Shown here: positions 1 through 10,391 of the stretch, one piece after another
Layout of the letters: each line of letters opens with the position of its first letter
Position numbering within the stretch: position 1 is the stretch's first letter
The notes under the pieces: model-generated
The model's database searches: none
The model's input: the letters and a program-made list of their open reading frames with translations, nothing else
Told to the model about the DNA's origin: nothing
Made by a program: the position numbers and the translations under genes
DNA from: Pseudomonas gessardii
Lineage (GTDB): Bacteria > Pseudomonadota > Gammaproteobacteria > Pseudomonadales > Pseudomonadaceae
DNA length: 59,494 nucleotides
NCBI RefSeq assembly: GCF_001983165.1
Contig: NZ_MNPU01000037.1
Location: 1 to 59,494, forward strand
Direction of reading: 5' to 3'

Positions 1-84
1 CCCTTGCCTCTGGCTAACACTTCCCCTTGCCGGGTGTGTAGAGGACTTTCACCTCCCAGTCACCAGCGTGGCCACCACAGCCAA

Positions 85-122
85 GCTGGTTGCGCTTGCG
101 CGCAACGCGCCATGCCTGGCGC
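85..122. repeat. Two adjacent perfect hairpins, unclassified repeat
   Basis: Two back-to-back palindromes are visible: GTTGCGC/GCGCAAC (89-95 with 100-106) and GCGCCA/TGGCGC (107-112 with 117-122), each with a 4-nt loop. Bases 1-125 contain no convincing coding frame and look like an interspersed non-coding repeat downstream of rho. I cannot name the repeat family. Confidence 0.4.
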
Positions 123-125
123 ACC

Positions 126-154
126 AAAAAAATGGCGCCCCTAGGGGCGCCATT
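126..154 (-). terminator. Rho-independent terminator of rho
   Basis: The palindrome AATGGCGCCCC/GGGGCGCCATT spans 131-154 and is followed, on the minus strand, by a run of T (plus-strand A at 126-132). It lies 23 bp past the rho stop codon. Confidence 0.85.
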
Positions 155-176
155 CTTTCGGACCTGAAACGTCGTA

Positions 177-1436
<1,260 letters not shown>

Positions 1437-1631
1437 ATAGGAATGACGTAATCATTTATAGAGGGGGGGAATTAAGCTTTTGGCTTAATGAGGCCGCGCC
1501 GCAGAGAAGGCGACAGGATCGCGTACTAATCGAAAGGAGTGCGTCGGCGACGGCTTGCAGGGGGCAGTGGAGAAACCAGTGCGGGGCCGAATGTACCACC
1601 TGGATTTCAGAGCGTCTAGCCCTGCTTCACG

Positions 1632-1660
1632 AAAAAGCCCCGCAAATTGCGGGGCTTTTT
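1632..1660 (-). terminator. Terminator of trxA
   Basis: A near-perfect stem (AAAAAGCCCCGC / GCGGGGCTTTTT) with a short AT loop sits 9 bp beyond the trxA stop. Its flanking A and T runs would allow it to work in both directions, but only trxA ends here. Confidence 0.9.
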
Positions 1661-1668
1661 TACGACAC

Positions 1669-1998
1669 TTAGATATTGGCGTCGAGGAATGCCGCCAGTT
1701 GCGACTTCGACAGTGCGCCGACCTTGGTGGCTTCGACGTTGCCGTTCTTGAACAGCATCAGGGTCGGGATACCACGCACGCCGTGCTTGGCCGGGGTTTC
1801 CTGGTTCTCGTCGATATTCAGCTTGGCAATGGTCAGCTTGCCTTCGTAGGTGGTAGCGATGTCGTCCAGGACCGGAGCGATCATTTTGCAAGGACCGCAC
1901 CACTCAGCCCAGTAATCAACCAGCACCGGGCCTTCGGCCTTAAGTACTTCGGCCTCAAAGGTCGCGTCGGTGACGTGCTTGATAAGATCGTTGCTCAT
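1669..1998 (-). CDS. trxA: Thioredoxin 1
   Basis: Small cytosolic dithiol reductant that donates electrons to ribonucleotide reductase, PAPS reductase and other targets. The product is 109 aa with the invariant active site WAEWCGPCK and the cis-proline segment GIPTLMLFKNG. I chose the ATG at 1998 (MSNDLIKHV) because it has a GGAGAC ribosome-binding site 6 nt upstream and gives the family length; the longer frame upstream lacks these. It is monocistronic, ends at a strong terminator, and lies upstream of rho in the usual trxA-rho order. Confidence 0.98.
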   Translation of the reverse strand: MSNDLIKHVTDATFEAEVLKAEGPVLVDYWAEWCGPCKMIAPVLDDIATTYEGKLTIAKLNIDENQETPAKHGVRGIPTLMLFKNGNVEATKVGALSKSQLAAFLDANI

Positions 1999-2098
1999 GG
2001 ATGTCTCCGGGTTGTAAGCAAAAAAAACGTTACCCATCATAGCCGCCCTTCCTTCATTCAGGAAGCCGCCGCTGATTGACTCTTGCTATGGGATGCGC

Positions 2099-2231
2099 TC
2101 ATTTTGGGTATGGCCCATTGCCGAAGCCGACGGCGAAGACCTCGACGCCGCCCATGCTGACCTGCGGCAGAAAGCCGGCATGGCGCTCCAGCAGTGCCTG
2201 ACGCAACCGCGCACCGCTGAGCCGGCCAACG
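2099..2231 (-). other. Coding-like remnant beyond the fimbrial subunit stop
   Basis: Directly after the stop of the fimbrial subunit gene, a different minus-strand frame reads 44 residues (NDVGRLSGARLRQALLERHA and onward) with strongly G/C-ending codons, up to a stop at 2099. It has no good start of its own: the frame only opens inside the preceding gene. It could be the decayed 3' end of a gene once fused to or following the fimbrial operon, or a frameshifted extension of the subunit. I do not recognise the family. The DNA between this stop and trxA holds nothing else. Confidence 0.25.
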
Positions 2232-2849
2232 TCATTGGCTCGGTGGGGCAACCGGGCTGACGCCAACCCCACGCGGCAACCACTCGACCTGTATCTGCCC
2301 TTCGAGCGTTGTTTCACGGCGGACAGAAAAGGCATCGGACGATAGAGAGGGGTCGATCTCCAGTTGCACCGATAACCGACGGCCGGTTACCGGTACACCA
2401 GCCGCCCGGGCGATCAGAACCTGCCCGGGCACAAGGCGCTCGCTGGCCTCTGCCGGCGCCGAATCCTCGGCGACCAGGTCCACGGACCGGCCGTCAAGGT
2501 GGGCATCCCGGACACTCAGGGCAACGGCACCGGCGCCGCCAAACCGAAAGCCCTGCGCACCTCCTGGCGCCCCGCTGAACCGTAGCGCCATGGGGACCGG
2601 GTCGATACACACTACGTTCAACAGCACCGTACGCTTGCCCAGGGACTGCGGGTTGGCGTGCCCGTCAAACACCTGCCCTTGGCGCAATACACCGTAATCA
2701 ACCCGCGGCTGGCTTAACGCCAACTGACAGCTGGCGGCGCTGACCTCACTGATCAACAACACCATCACGAACAACAGGCATGGATAGACCCTGCCTGGCG
2801 ATTTACAGCGCACGACAGGTTGCCGAGGCGGTTTCATACAGTTTTTCAT
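2232..2849 (-). CDS. Fimbrial subunit or adhesin, DUF1120-like
   Basis: Last gene of the chaperone-usher cluster, about 205 aa. A basic N-terminus and hydrophobic stretch (CLLFVMVLLISEVSAAS) form a signal peptide. The mature part begins SCQLALSQPRVDYGVLRQGQ, matching the SCNLSLGGGGIIDYGTIRSGE pattern of the major subunit at the other end of the cluster, with a second Cys (NVVCID) to close a disulfide. The start is uncertain: ATGs at 2849 and 2837 both lie inside the usher gene, and neither has a clear ribosome-binding site, so translation is probably coupled to the usher. Distal position suggests a minor or tip subunit; that role is inferred. Confidence 0.7.
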   Translation of the reverse strand: MKNCMKPPRQPVVRCKSPGRVYPCLLFVMVLLISEVSAASCQLALSQPRVDYGVLRQGQVFDGHANPQSLGKRTVLLNVVCIDPVPMALRFSGAPGGAQGFRFGGAGAVALSVRDAHLDGRSVDLVAEDSAPAEASERLVPGQVLIARAAGVPVTGRRLSVQLEIDPSLSSDAFSVRRETTLEGQIQVEWLPRGVGVSPVAPPSQ

Positions 2850-5289
2850 TGGAAGGCTCTGGCTCAAGGTTCAGTTGCAACAGGCAGGGTTTCGTGGAGC
2901 CCGGCATTTCCACCCTCAGGGTTTGCTGAGGCTGGCTGTCATTCAGGAAGATCAGGCCTTCACCCACCACGCTGGTCAGGAAGGCCTTGTCCTCGCCAAA
3001 TACCGGGGCGCCCTGGGGTAATGCCCGCCCACTGGCGTCGCGAGCGGTCAACAGCACGCGGCGAGCGCTGATCACCTTGAACTCCACGGTATTGAACGAG
3101 CCGCGTGCGGCAGCGAGCGTCTGCGTGCCGTTCTTGAGGTCGACACGCTTGGGCAGGGACTGGGTCTGCACTTCGAGGTGACTGTTGCTGTAGGCCGGCA
3201 AGCCAGGAATGACCGCGAAGCCACGGTAATCGGTCCAGACGGGGCCCTGGGGGGTCTCGACTTTGGCGCCTGAGACATTGCCCACCGACAGCAAGCCGAA
3301 AGTGTCCTGCACCGCGTAGGGCGAAAAGGTCAGCCCCTGTTCATGGGCCACAATGGCACCCTGCAATTGCCCGGTGTAGCTGGTGCCCGATGCATCCCGG
3401 TTGATTCCCGCACCCACACGGGTGTAGCGCGGCATGACATCGACCCGGCCGTGTACCGCTTGCTGGCGATCCGTCAGGTCGCGCTCGGTTCCGACTTCGT
3501 AGTCCACATACTCGTTGACCCGTTCCGACAGGGTTGTACCGATATCGGAGCGGCCATTGCGGCGGCTGGCGAAGGAGGTAAGGCGCCGGCTCTCGCCGAA
3601 GGGCACGCTGACTTGCAGGCGCACCGACACGCCTTCGGAAGGGCGTTCCTCATTGGCGGTGTAACGACGCTTGCGCCGGCGTGACGGGCCGGTCTGCGAG
3701 TCGGCGATCAGGGCCACATCGACATCCCTGAAGCGCTGGTTCCACGACGCAAACACATGCTCGGCACCCTGCCCGTCAAACTGCTCACTGCGCGAATAGC
3801 TGAGGGAGAACCCGCCGAACGTCGGCCCACCCCAGCTCAACCCGGCGGTGTACTGGCGATGGAAGCGCCCATCCAGGTCATCCCTGGCCGATGCGCCGGC
3901 CTCCAGGACATCGCGATAGCCTCGACTCTGGGTGGTGGCACTCAGGTTGACCTCAACCCCGGCGCCCACTGGGCTGCTCAGCGACAAGGCATTGCGTGTG
4001 CCCCCCACGCCACGCACCTGATCCCGGGACACGTTGTGCCGTGCCGCCACCGAAACCCGCTGGAAAAAGACACGACTCAATGTCCCCCCTGCCGCGTGGT
4101 ATTCATCCGTCCCCAGCAAGCCGAACCCCAGGGCCGTGCCCGCCCCCAGGCCCCAGGTGCCGCTGCCCATCGCCACCACCGGCGGCTCCCGGTCGCTGAG
4201 AAGCGTTTCGCGCACCTTGCCCAGGGCAAAGTCAAAGCCTGGCGCAACAGGCACCTGGGCACCGAAGGACGCAGCGGGCACCACGAAACTGCGCTTGCCA
4301 CCCCGCATGTCGATGACGCTCACGTCCAGGTCACTGGTGCCATTGAGCAGCGGCAGGCCGGTGAGGCTGAACGGCCCTTCAGGCACCAGGGTCGAATAAA
4401 TCAGCACCCCAGACTGGCGCACCTCGACCCTCGCCTGGCTATGGGCCAAGCCCTCGACCACAACGTCATTGGCGCTCCCCAGGCGTGAAACACCGTCGGG
4501 AAAGAGTTGGAAACCCGACAGTTGGAGCCCGCCAAACACCGGGCTCCGGCTGGAGATCTGGCCGACCTGGAAGGTCGATTGCAGGGGCGCGAAATCTCGC
4601 TGGGCATAGGCATATACATGCTCGCTGCTGCCCCGGCCATTATCAGAGATATAGAACTGCCGACTGCGCACCACCCAGTTACCAAGGTTGAACCCCGCCT
4701 CGGTATAGGCCGAGACAAACCGGCTGGAATCATTGCGCCCCTGGTTATCGAACCCCAGCACATCGTAATTGAGCAGGGCGGCCGTACCGCCCTGGCTGAA
4801 ATTGCCCGCCTCCCATTGCGGCTCGCGAAACGACTGCGTGGGCACCACCAGGGACACTTCGTCATTGCTGGGACGCAACCTCACCAGCGTCGCCGGGAAC
4901 TCGCCAAGGAAGTCATGGCACGCCTGGTCGGCCGTAACACCCGCCTGCAGGACCGTCGACGGCACCCGCAAGCCGGCCTTGTCCAGCAACCCGCGGGTAA
5001 AGCACAACTGGCCCTGATAGTCGAAACGGGCATCGACCAGCCCCAATGCGACGCCATTGACCCGCAGCCCGACCACCTGGACACCCTCGCGAAAGCGCGC
5101 AGCACTGCGGAAATAATCCGAGACCTTTGGGTCAATGCCGTGGGTGGTCAGGGCCGCCAGGTCAAAGCCGTCCCCCAATTCGAGGGCCAACGCCTCGCCA
5201 TGAAACCCTGAAAGGGTTGCCAGGCCCATAAACAGCCCCGAACAACAGGCTGCACCGGCCCCCTTGCTCACCGCCCGGTCAAATCCCAT
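2803..5289 (-). CDS. Outer-membrane fimbrial usher (PapC/FimD family)
   Basis: Outer-membrane secretion and assembly pore of a chaperone-usher fimbria: it receives chaperone-subunit complexes in the periplasm and polymerises them outward. 828 residues, the normal usher length. It has an N-terminal signal region (ACCSGLFMGLATLSGFHGEALA), the N-terminal chaperone-binding domain with paired Cys (QLCFTRGLLDKAGL, DQACHDFL), a long beta-barrel rich in Tyr/Ser/Arg strands, and a C-terminal domain with TKPCLLQLNLEPEP. The ATG at 5289 overlaps the chaperone stop by 11 bp, and the 3' end overlaps the next subunit gene, so the cluster is one tightly packed operon. Confidence 0.92.
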   Translation of the reverse strand: MGFDRAVSKGAGAACCSGLFMGLATLSGFHGEALALELGDGFDLAALTTHGIDPKVSDYFRSAARFREGVQVVGLRVNGVALGLVDARFDYQGQLCFTRGLLDKAGLRVPSTVLQAGVTADQACHDFLGEFPATLVRLRPSNDEVSLVVPTQSFREPQWEAGNFSQGGTAALLNYDVLGFDNQGRNDSSRFVSAYTEAGFNLGNWVVRSRQFYISDNGRGSSEHVYAYAQRDFAPLQSTFQVGQISSRSPVFGGLQLSGFQLFPDGVSRLGSANDVVVEGLAHSQARVEVRQSGVLIYSTLVPEGPFSLTGLPLLNGTSDLDVSVIDMRGGKRSFVVPAASFGAQVPVAPGFDFALGKVRETLLSDREPPVVAMGSGTWGLGAGTALGFGLLGTDEYHAAGGTLSRVFFQRVSVAARHNVSRDQVRGVGGTRNALSLSSPVGAGVEVNLSATTQSRGYRDVLEAGASARDDLDGRFHRQYTAGLSWGGPTFGGFSLSYSRSEQFDGQGAEHVFASWNQRFRDVDVALIADSQTGPSRRRKRRYTANEERPSEGVSVRLQVSVPFGESRRLTSFASRRNGRSDIGTTLSERVNEYVDYEVGTERDLTDRQQAVHGRVDVMPRYTRVGAGINRDASGTSYTGQLQGAIVAHEQGLTFSPYAVQDTFGLLSVGNVSGAKVETPQGPVWTDYRGFAVIPGLPAYSNSHLEVQTQSLPKRVDLKNGTQTLAAARGSFNTVEFKVISARRVLLTARDASGRALPQGAPVFGEDKAFLTSVVGEGLIFLNDSQPQQTLRVEMPGSTKPCLLQLNLEPEPSNEKLYETASATCRAL

Positions 5290-5995
5290 GATCGGTCACA
5301 TCAGCTTTGTAGCTGTCAACACTGAAGCCATACACCGTGGCAGGCTGCAAAACCACCGCGGTAACACCGGCCAGGGAACCCTGGGTGTCGACCGCCAGCA
5401 CTTCACCCGGCAGGACATAGCTGCGCGGCAGGGTCGCCAGCCGTTTTTCCGGCAGCAACTGCAACTCCAGCGCCAGCCGTACCACATACGCACTGTCGTT
5501 GTGGACCGTCAGGCGACTGCCTTGGCGCTTCCACTTCAGCAACTCCCACGGTGCCTGGTGCTTGGCCAACCCCTTGGGGTGCAGAATCAGCGGCAGGTTC
5601 TGTCGCAGCGTGATCCCAATGGTCGCCCCTCCGGGGGTGCGGGCCTGGGGAATGCCTTCAAAGGACACACGCTTCAGGCGCTGGGTCTTGAGTGGCGCCC
5701 CGGCGGTGCTGATAAAACGGACCAACTGGGTTTCGCCGGCCTCGACCCGGGTAATCGGTGGCGTGACTATCAGCAATGGCTCCTGGTCTTCCGGTATGTT
5801 TTCGATGACCGAATAAAGCAGTGCGGGCCCCGGGTCTGTGTTCTTGATATTGATCGTTGCTTCACCGTCTTCTTCATTAAGCACGACGACGGTTGTTTCG
5901 GGCTGCATACCATCGGCTATCACGATGCCATTTGCGCCAAACAATAAACCTGCACACCACAACAGCGTCACACTTGCTTTCAAAAAACGATTCAC
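5279..5995 (-). CDS. Periplasmic fimbrial chaperone (PapD-like)
   Basis: Stabilises pilin subunits in the periplasm by donor-strand complementation and hands them to the usher. With the GTG start at 5995 (ribosome-binding site GGAG 7 nt upstream) the product is 238 aa and starts with a clean signal peptide (LKASVTLLWCAGLLFGANG). It shows the two-domain immunoglobulin layout with the G1-strand region LKTQRLKRVSFEGIPQ and IGITLRQNLPLILHPKGL. The frame stays open 28 codons further upstream to 6079, but that part is not signal-like. It lies 120 bp after the major subunit and overlaps the usher. Confidence 0.88.
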   Translation of the reverse strand: MNRFLKASVTLLWCAGLLFGANGIVIADGMQPETTVVVLNEEDGEATINIKNTDPGPALLYSVIENIPEDQEPLLIVTPPITRVEAGETQLVRFISTAGAPLKTQRLKRVSFEGIPQARTPGGATIGITLRQNLPLILHPKGLAKHQAPWELLKWKRQGSRLTVHNDSAYVVRLALELQLLPEKRLATLPRSYVLPGEVLAVDTQGSLAGVTAVVLQPATVYGFSVDSYKADVTDHGI

Positions 5996-6115
5996 CGTGT
6001 TTTCTCCGCAACGACCCAAATATTCAGCAAATAAATAATCACCCACGCGAAAGCAGCCGATAAGTTCCGCAAGTGCCATGACAACTTCCGTCCCACTATC
6101 GGCTGTTTTCTTCGC

Positions 6116-6763
6116 TTATATGTAGCTAAGTACTAAGGTCGCACGCCCATCCAGGGTGACATCACGCGACAGGTCCAGGTCCTGTGCCTTGTTGATGACC
6201 GCTTTTACAGCAATGACACCTGTTAGCTGAGCGATCGCGGCCGGCGTAATCGTTGCACTATTACGCCATGAGTACTGGCTAGGTGCTTGCGCGACTTTGC
6301 CATCGCTGCTCTGCCAGGCGCCTTGGCTGATCCGCACGATCGGATTCAACGTAGCGCCTGAAGACCTCAGGTCGCGTAGCGTGACCGAGTACCCGCCCGT
6401 ACGCCGGGACGCTGTAGCGCCCAGGCCAAAGTTCTGGGCTTCGGTGTAACCGCTACCGAGGATGCCAGGCACCTTGCTGGCCGACTGCAAGTCGGTCAGG
6501 GCCAGGCCGAACTTGGTCGGCGTGGTGCCACAGTTGACAGACAGCGATGTGGTTTTCTCTTCACGGGGGTTGAAGGCGGTCTGGGACAACTCACCGGAGC
6601 GGATGGTCCCGTAGTCGATGATCCCACCCCCCCCCAGGCTGAGATTGCAGGCTGCGGGAACGATCGTGCCACGCACCACCAACTGCGCAACGTTTGTTGC
6701 TTGAGCGCCAATACTTGCACCCAAGCAGATAATGCCCATCGTCAAACCTAATACTTTTTTCAT
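6116..6763 (-). CDS. Major fimbrial subunit, DUF1120 family
   Basis: First gene of the fimbrial operon; 215 aa. The ATG at 6763 opens a classic signal peptide (MKKVLGLTMGIICLGASIGA, cleavage after AQA). The mature protein has a Cys pair (VPAACNLSLGGG and SVNCGTTPTK), an IDYGTIRSGEL segment and a beta-rich C-terminus ending ATLVLSYI, as in DUF1120 surface subunits found with chaperone-usher genes in Pseudomonas. The frame upstream of this Met is not coding. First position and a long AT-rich promoter region fit a highly expressed structural subunit. Confidence 0.82.
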   Translation of the reverse strand: MKKVLGLTMGIICLGASIGAQATNVAQLVVRGTIVPAACNLSLGGGGIIDYGTIRSGELSQTAFNPREEKTTSLSVNCGTTPTKFGLALTDLQSASKVPGILGSGYTEAQNFGLGATASRRTGGYSVTLRDLRSSGATLNPIVRISQGAWQSSDGKVAQAPSQYSWRNSATITPAAIAQLTGVIAVKAVINKAQDLDLSRDVTLDGRATLVLSYI

Positions 6764-7244
6764 GATCAACCTGTCGTTTGTAAGTGTCAGGTATTTTTTA
6801 TTCAAACCGGACAGTTCCACCGCCCACAATGAGTTCCTCCATGAAACAAAAAGCCATAAATAAATAACACCACGGCATCATTGCCGAACGACAGTTTCCC
6901 CCTTCGACTCACCCAAGAAATATAAGACTAAACCTTGATCCTTGTGAGACTCGTTAAAAACAATTGTCAACCTCACAAACTTCAGAAGTAGTCCAAAACA
7001 AGTTATGAACCTTCACAAGTAGATTCACCATGTAGGAAACAGCATAAAAACTCTAAAAAAACCAACTACCTCTTACTTACCTACAGCCCCTGGAATGATG
7101 TCATCCGCCATCCAGGAATTTGCCTTACATTTCTTACAAAATTTGATCGAGAGCATGTGTAAGACAAATCACCAAGCACTGCGCGTTGGCGTCAGCGTTT
7201 GATCGTGGCACGATGGCGAGGTTATCGACCGAGATCCCCTACCC
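6764..7244. promoter_or_regulatory. AT-rich divergent region between fimbrial operon and ppx
   Basis: About 480 bp without a gene, clearly more AT-rich than its surroundings (runs such as AAAAACTCTAAAAAAACC near 7046). It must hold the promoter of the minus-strand fimbrial operon and of the plus-strand ppx. The bias suggests silencing by an H-NS-like protein (MvaT in pseudomonads), typical for acquired fimbrial clusters; this is inferred from composition only. Confidence 0.4.
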
Positions 7245-8747
7245 ATGCCGCAATCCAAAGCCAAGAATCTGTCCCTGATCGCCGCCATCGACCTGGGCTC
7301 CAACAGCTTTCACATGGTCGTGGCCAAGGCCCAGAACGGTGAGATCCGCATCCTTGAGCGGCTCGGCGAAAAGGTACAACTGGCGGCCGGGATCGACGAC
7401 GAGCGCAAGCTCAACGAAGAATCCATGCAGCGCGGGCTCGATTGCCTCAAGCGCTTTGCCCAGTTGATCAACGGCATGCCCCAGGGCGCCGTGCGCATCG
7501 TCGGCACCAACGCATTGCGCGAAGCGCGTAACCGGGGCGAATTCATCCGCCGTGCCGAGGAGATCCTCGGGCACCCGGTGGAAGTCATCTCCGGCCGTGA
7601 AGAAGCGCGCCTGATCTACCTCGGCGTTTCCCACACCCTGGCCGATACCCCCGGCAAACGCCTGGTGGCCGACATTGGCGGCGGCAGCACCGAGTTCATC
7701 ATCGGCCAGCGCTTCGAGCCGCTGCTGCGCGAAAGCCTGCAAATGGGTTGCGTCAGCTACACCCAGCGCTATTTCAAGGACGGCAAGATCACCCCGGCCC
7801 GCTACGCCCAGGCCTACACGGCGGCGCGGCTGGAGATCATGAGCATCGAGCACGCCCTGCACCGCCTGACCTGGGATGAAGCCATCGGCTCATCCGGCAC
7901 CATCCGCGCCATCGGCCTGGCCCTGAAGGCCGGCGGCCATGGCACCGGCGAGGTGAATGCCGAAGGCCTGGCCTGGCTCAAGCGCAAGCTGTTCAAGCTC
8001 GGCGATGCGGAGAAGATCGACTTCGAGGGCATCAAGCCCGACCGCCGGGCCATCTTCCCGGCCGGCCTGGCGATCCTTGAAGCCATCTTCGACGCCCTCG
8101 AACTGCAACGCATGGACCACTGCGATGGCGCCCTGCGTGAAGGCGTGCTCTACGACCTGCTGGGCCGCCATCACCATGAAGACGTGCGTGAGCGCACCCT
8201 GGGCTCGCTGATGGAGCGTTACCACGTTGACCTGGAACAGGCGGCACGGGTCGAGCGCAAGGCGCTGCATGCCTTCGACCAGGTGGCTGCGGACTGGGAG
8301 CTGGAAGACGGGGTCTGGCGTGAACTGCTGGGCTGGGCGGCCAAGGTCCATGAAGTGGGGCTGGATATCGCCCACTACCATTACCACAAGCACGGTGCGT
8401 ACCTGATCGAGCACTCCGACCTGGCGGGGTTTTCCCGGGAGGACCAGCAGATGCTGGCGCTGCTGGTACGCGGTCATCGCCGCAATATTCCCAAGGACAA
8501 GTTCGCCGAGTTCGGCGCCGAGGGCATCAAGCTGATTCGCCTGTGCGCCCTGCTGCGCTTTGCGATCCTGTTCCATCACATTCGCGGCACCCAACAGATG
8601 CCGCAAGTCACCCTGCTCGCCAATGGCGACAGCCTGGATGTGGTGTTCCCCGAAGATTGGCTGGATGAAAACCAGCTGACCCAGGCGGATTTCGCCCAGG
8701 AGGCCGAGTGGCTGACGCGGGTGGGTTTCAGCCTGAACGTGCACTGA
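7245..8747 (+). CDS. ppx: Exopolyphosphatase
   Basis: Processively removes terminal phosphate from inorganic polyphosphate and may also hydrolyse pppGpp. The 500-residue product has the ASKHA phosphate-binding motifs IAAIDLGSNSFHMVVA at the N-terminus and VADIGGGSTEFI near residue 145, followed by the helical C-terminal HD-like region (AKVHEVGLDIAHYHYHKHG). The partner polyphosphate kinase gene lies 1.6 kb away on the opposite strand, with an amidase gene between them. The ATG at 7245 gives the family length; its ribosome-binding site is weak. Confidence 0.96.
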   Translation: MPQSKAKNLSLIAAIDLGSNSFHMVVAKAQNGEIRILERLGEKVQLAAGIDDERKLNEESMQRGLDCLKRFAQLINGMPQGAVRIVGTNALREARNRGEFIRRAEEILGHPVEVISGREEARLIYLGVSHTLADTPGKRLVADIGGGSTEFIIGQRFEPLLRESLQMGCVSYTQRYFKDGKITPARYAQAYTAARLEIMSIEHALHRLTWDEAIGSSGTIRAIGLALKAGGHGTGEVNAEGLAWLKRKLFKLGDAEKIDFEGIKPDRRAIFPAGLAILEAIFDALELQRMDHCDGALREGVLYDLLGRHHHEDVRERTLGSLMERYHVDLEQAARVERKALHAFDQVAADWELEDGVWRELLGWAAKVHEVGLDIAHYHYHKHGAYLIEHSDLAGFSREDQQMLALLVRGHRRNIPKDKFAEFGAEGIKLIRLCALLRFAILFHHIRGTQQMPQVTLLANGDSLDVVFPEDWLDENQLTQADFAQEAEWLTRVGFSLNVH

Positions 8748-8751
8748 CCCC

Positions 8752-10251
8752 CTAGGCGTTCTCGGACGACACCGGCGTGCCAGGCAGGAACGCCGGCTCG
8801 CGGATGGCCTGCGAGGCCTGTTCATAGCCATGGGCGACCGAGAGCAGCGTGGCTTCACTGTTGCCCGCACCCGAAAAATGCAGCGCCGTCGGCATGCCCT
8901 CGTCATCCATGCCCGAGGGCACCGAGATGCCGGGGTAACCGGCAGCGGCAGCAAAGTAGTAACTGTCAGAGCGGAAGTTCGACACGATGGCATCGAGCCT
9001 GTGCTCGCTCAGCGGCTTATCGAGGGTGCCCTTGAACACCGGCAGGACGCTCGCCCATAGTTGCTCGCGCTGTTCATCCGTCACCTGCAGGCGGTTGATC
9101 TGCTCCAGCAATACCTGGTCCGGCTCCCCGGCCTGCCTGTCACGCTCATTGAAGGCAATCAGTTCAGCCAACGACTTCACGGGCAACCCTTCCCGGCCAG
9201 CCAGGTAGCTGTCCAGGTGGTGCTTGATCCCGGCAAGTAGCGCATCGCTGTATTGATCGTAAGCTTCACGGGAGACCTCCGCATCCAGCCTGCCTATCGG
9301 CACCATGACGGCGCCCCTGGACGCCAGCAATGCGATCGCGTCCGCGAAGTGCTGACGGTCCGCGCGCAAGGCCGGATCCCCGGCCTCCTCAGGCGACAAC
9401 ACAGGCAGCGGCGTGTAGCCAATGCGCTTGCCCTGCAAGACATCCGGCGTGAGCCCGGCGGTGTAGCCGGTTGTTTCGGTCATGGCATTGAGCGCTTCGC
9501 CAGCATCGCGCACGCTGCGCGTAAAGGTGCCCACCGAATCCAACCTTGAACTGGTCATCACCCCCTCGGTACTCACCAGCCCGGCCGTGGTTTTCAGCCC
9601 GACCACGCCGTTGTAGGCCGCCGGGGCAATGATCGAGCCATTGGTCTCGATGCCCAGTGCCAGCGGCACCAGGCCCTGGGCGACCGCCACCGCCGACCCC
9701 GAACTGGACCCTGCCACCTGCCCTCCCAGTCGATGGGGATTGAGGGTTTGCCCACCACGGGAGCTCCAGCCATCGACCGGTACGCTGGAGCGGAAGTTGG
9801 ACAGTTCGCTCATATTGGTCTTGCCCACGATCACGGCGCCGGCCTTGAGCAGGTTGTCCACGACCCTGGCGTTTTTGCTCGACGGTGAACCGACCAGCGC
9901 CCGGGACCCGGCACTGGTGTGCATTTTCCCGCGGGTTTCAAAGACATCTTTCAGGGCAACCGGCACGCCATGCAAAAAACCGCGCACAGTACCGCCGGCA
10001 CGCTCCTGGTCACGCATGCGCGCCTGTTCACGCGCATCGGGGTTGACCTGCACAAAGGCATTGCCGCCCTGCAAACCCTGATCGATAGTGGCGATACGCT
10101 TCAATGCGTCGCGCACCAGGGACTCGGCAGTGACTGCCGCCCGAGCCATGTCGGACGACATGGCCTGCGCACTGCGGTAGCCCTTTGGCGGCGAAGCCAG
10201 CGCTTCGTATAGCCCCGCAGTGCCCAACCCGATACCAACGGATCCCATCAT
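8752..10251 (-). CDS. Amidase signature family hydrolase
   Basis: Amide hydrolase of the amidase-signature family (GatA-like fold). 499 aa with the Ser-cisSer-Lys catalytic set: Lys in GVPVALKDVFETRG, cis-Ser in QVAGSSSGSAVAVAQG and nucleophile Ser in LGIETNGSIIAPAAYNG. The glycine-rich segment deviates slightly from the usual GGSSGGS. AAGGA lies 7 nt before the first of two tandem ATGs at 10251. The substrate cannot be told from sequence. It ends 4 bp from the ppx stop, convergently, and is not one of the tRNA amidotransferase genes, since no gatB or gatC is near. Confidence 0.9.
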   Translation of the reverse strand: MMGSVGIGLGTAGLYEALASPPKGYRSAQAMSSDMARAAVTAESLVRDALKRIATIDQGLQGGNAFVQVNPDAREQARMRDQERAGGTVRGFLHGVPVALKDVFETRGKMHTSAGSRALVGSPSSKNARVVDNLLKAGAVIVGKTNMSELSNFRSSVPVDGWSSRGGQTLNPHRLGGQVAGSSSGSAVAVAQGLVPLALGIETNGSIIAPAAYNGVVGLKTTAGLVSTEGVMTSSRLDSVGTFTRSVRDAGEALNAMTETTGYTAGLTPDVLQGKRIGYTPLPVLSPEEAGDPALRADRQHFADAIALLASRGAVMVPIGRLDAEVSREAYDQYSDALLAGIKHHLDSYLAGREGLPVKSLAELIAFNERDRQAGEPDQVLLEQINRLQVTDEQREQLWASVLPVFKGTLDKPLSEHRLDAIVSNFRSDSYYFAAAAGYPGISVPSGMDDEGMPTALHFSGAGNSEATLLSVAHGYEQASQAIREPAFLPGTPVSSENA

Positions 10252-10391
10252 CGAAAATTCCTTAACTGCCCTGTACCGGCTATCGCCTGATAGCCCGAGG
10301 TCAGTCTAGGAACCGGAGCCTGGGCTCCCCAACCTGGGAAATCTGACAATCCTGTCCGATTTCCCGGTGGCCGATGTAGGCCTAGTCGATA

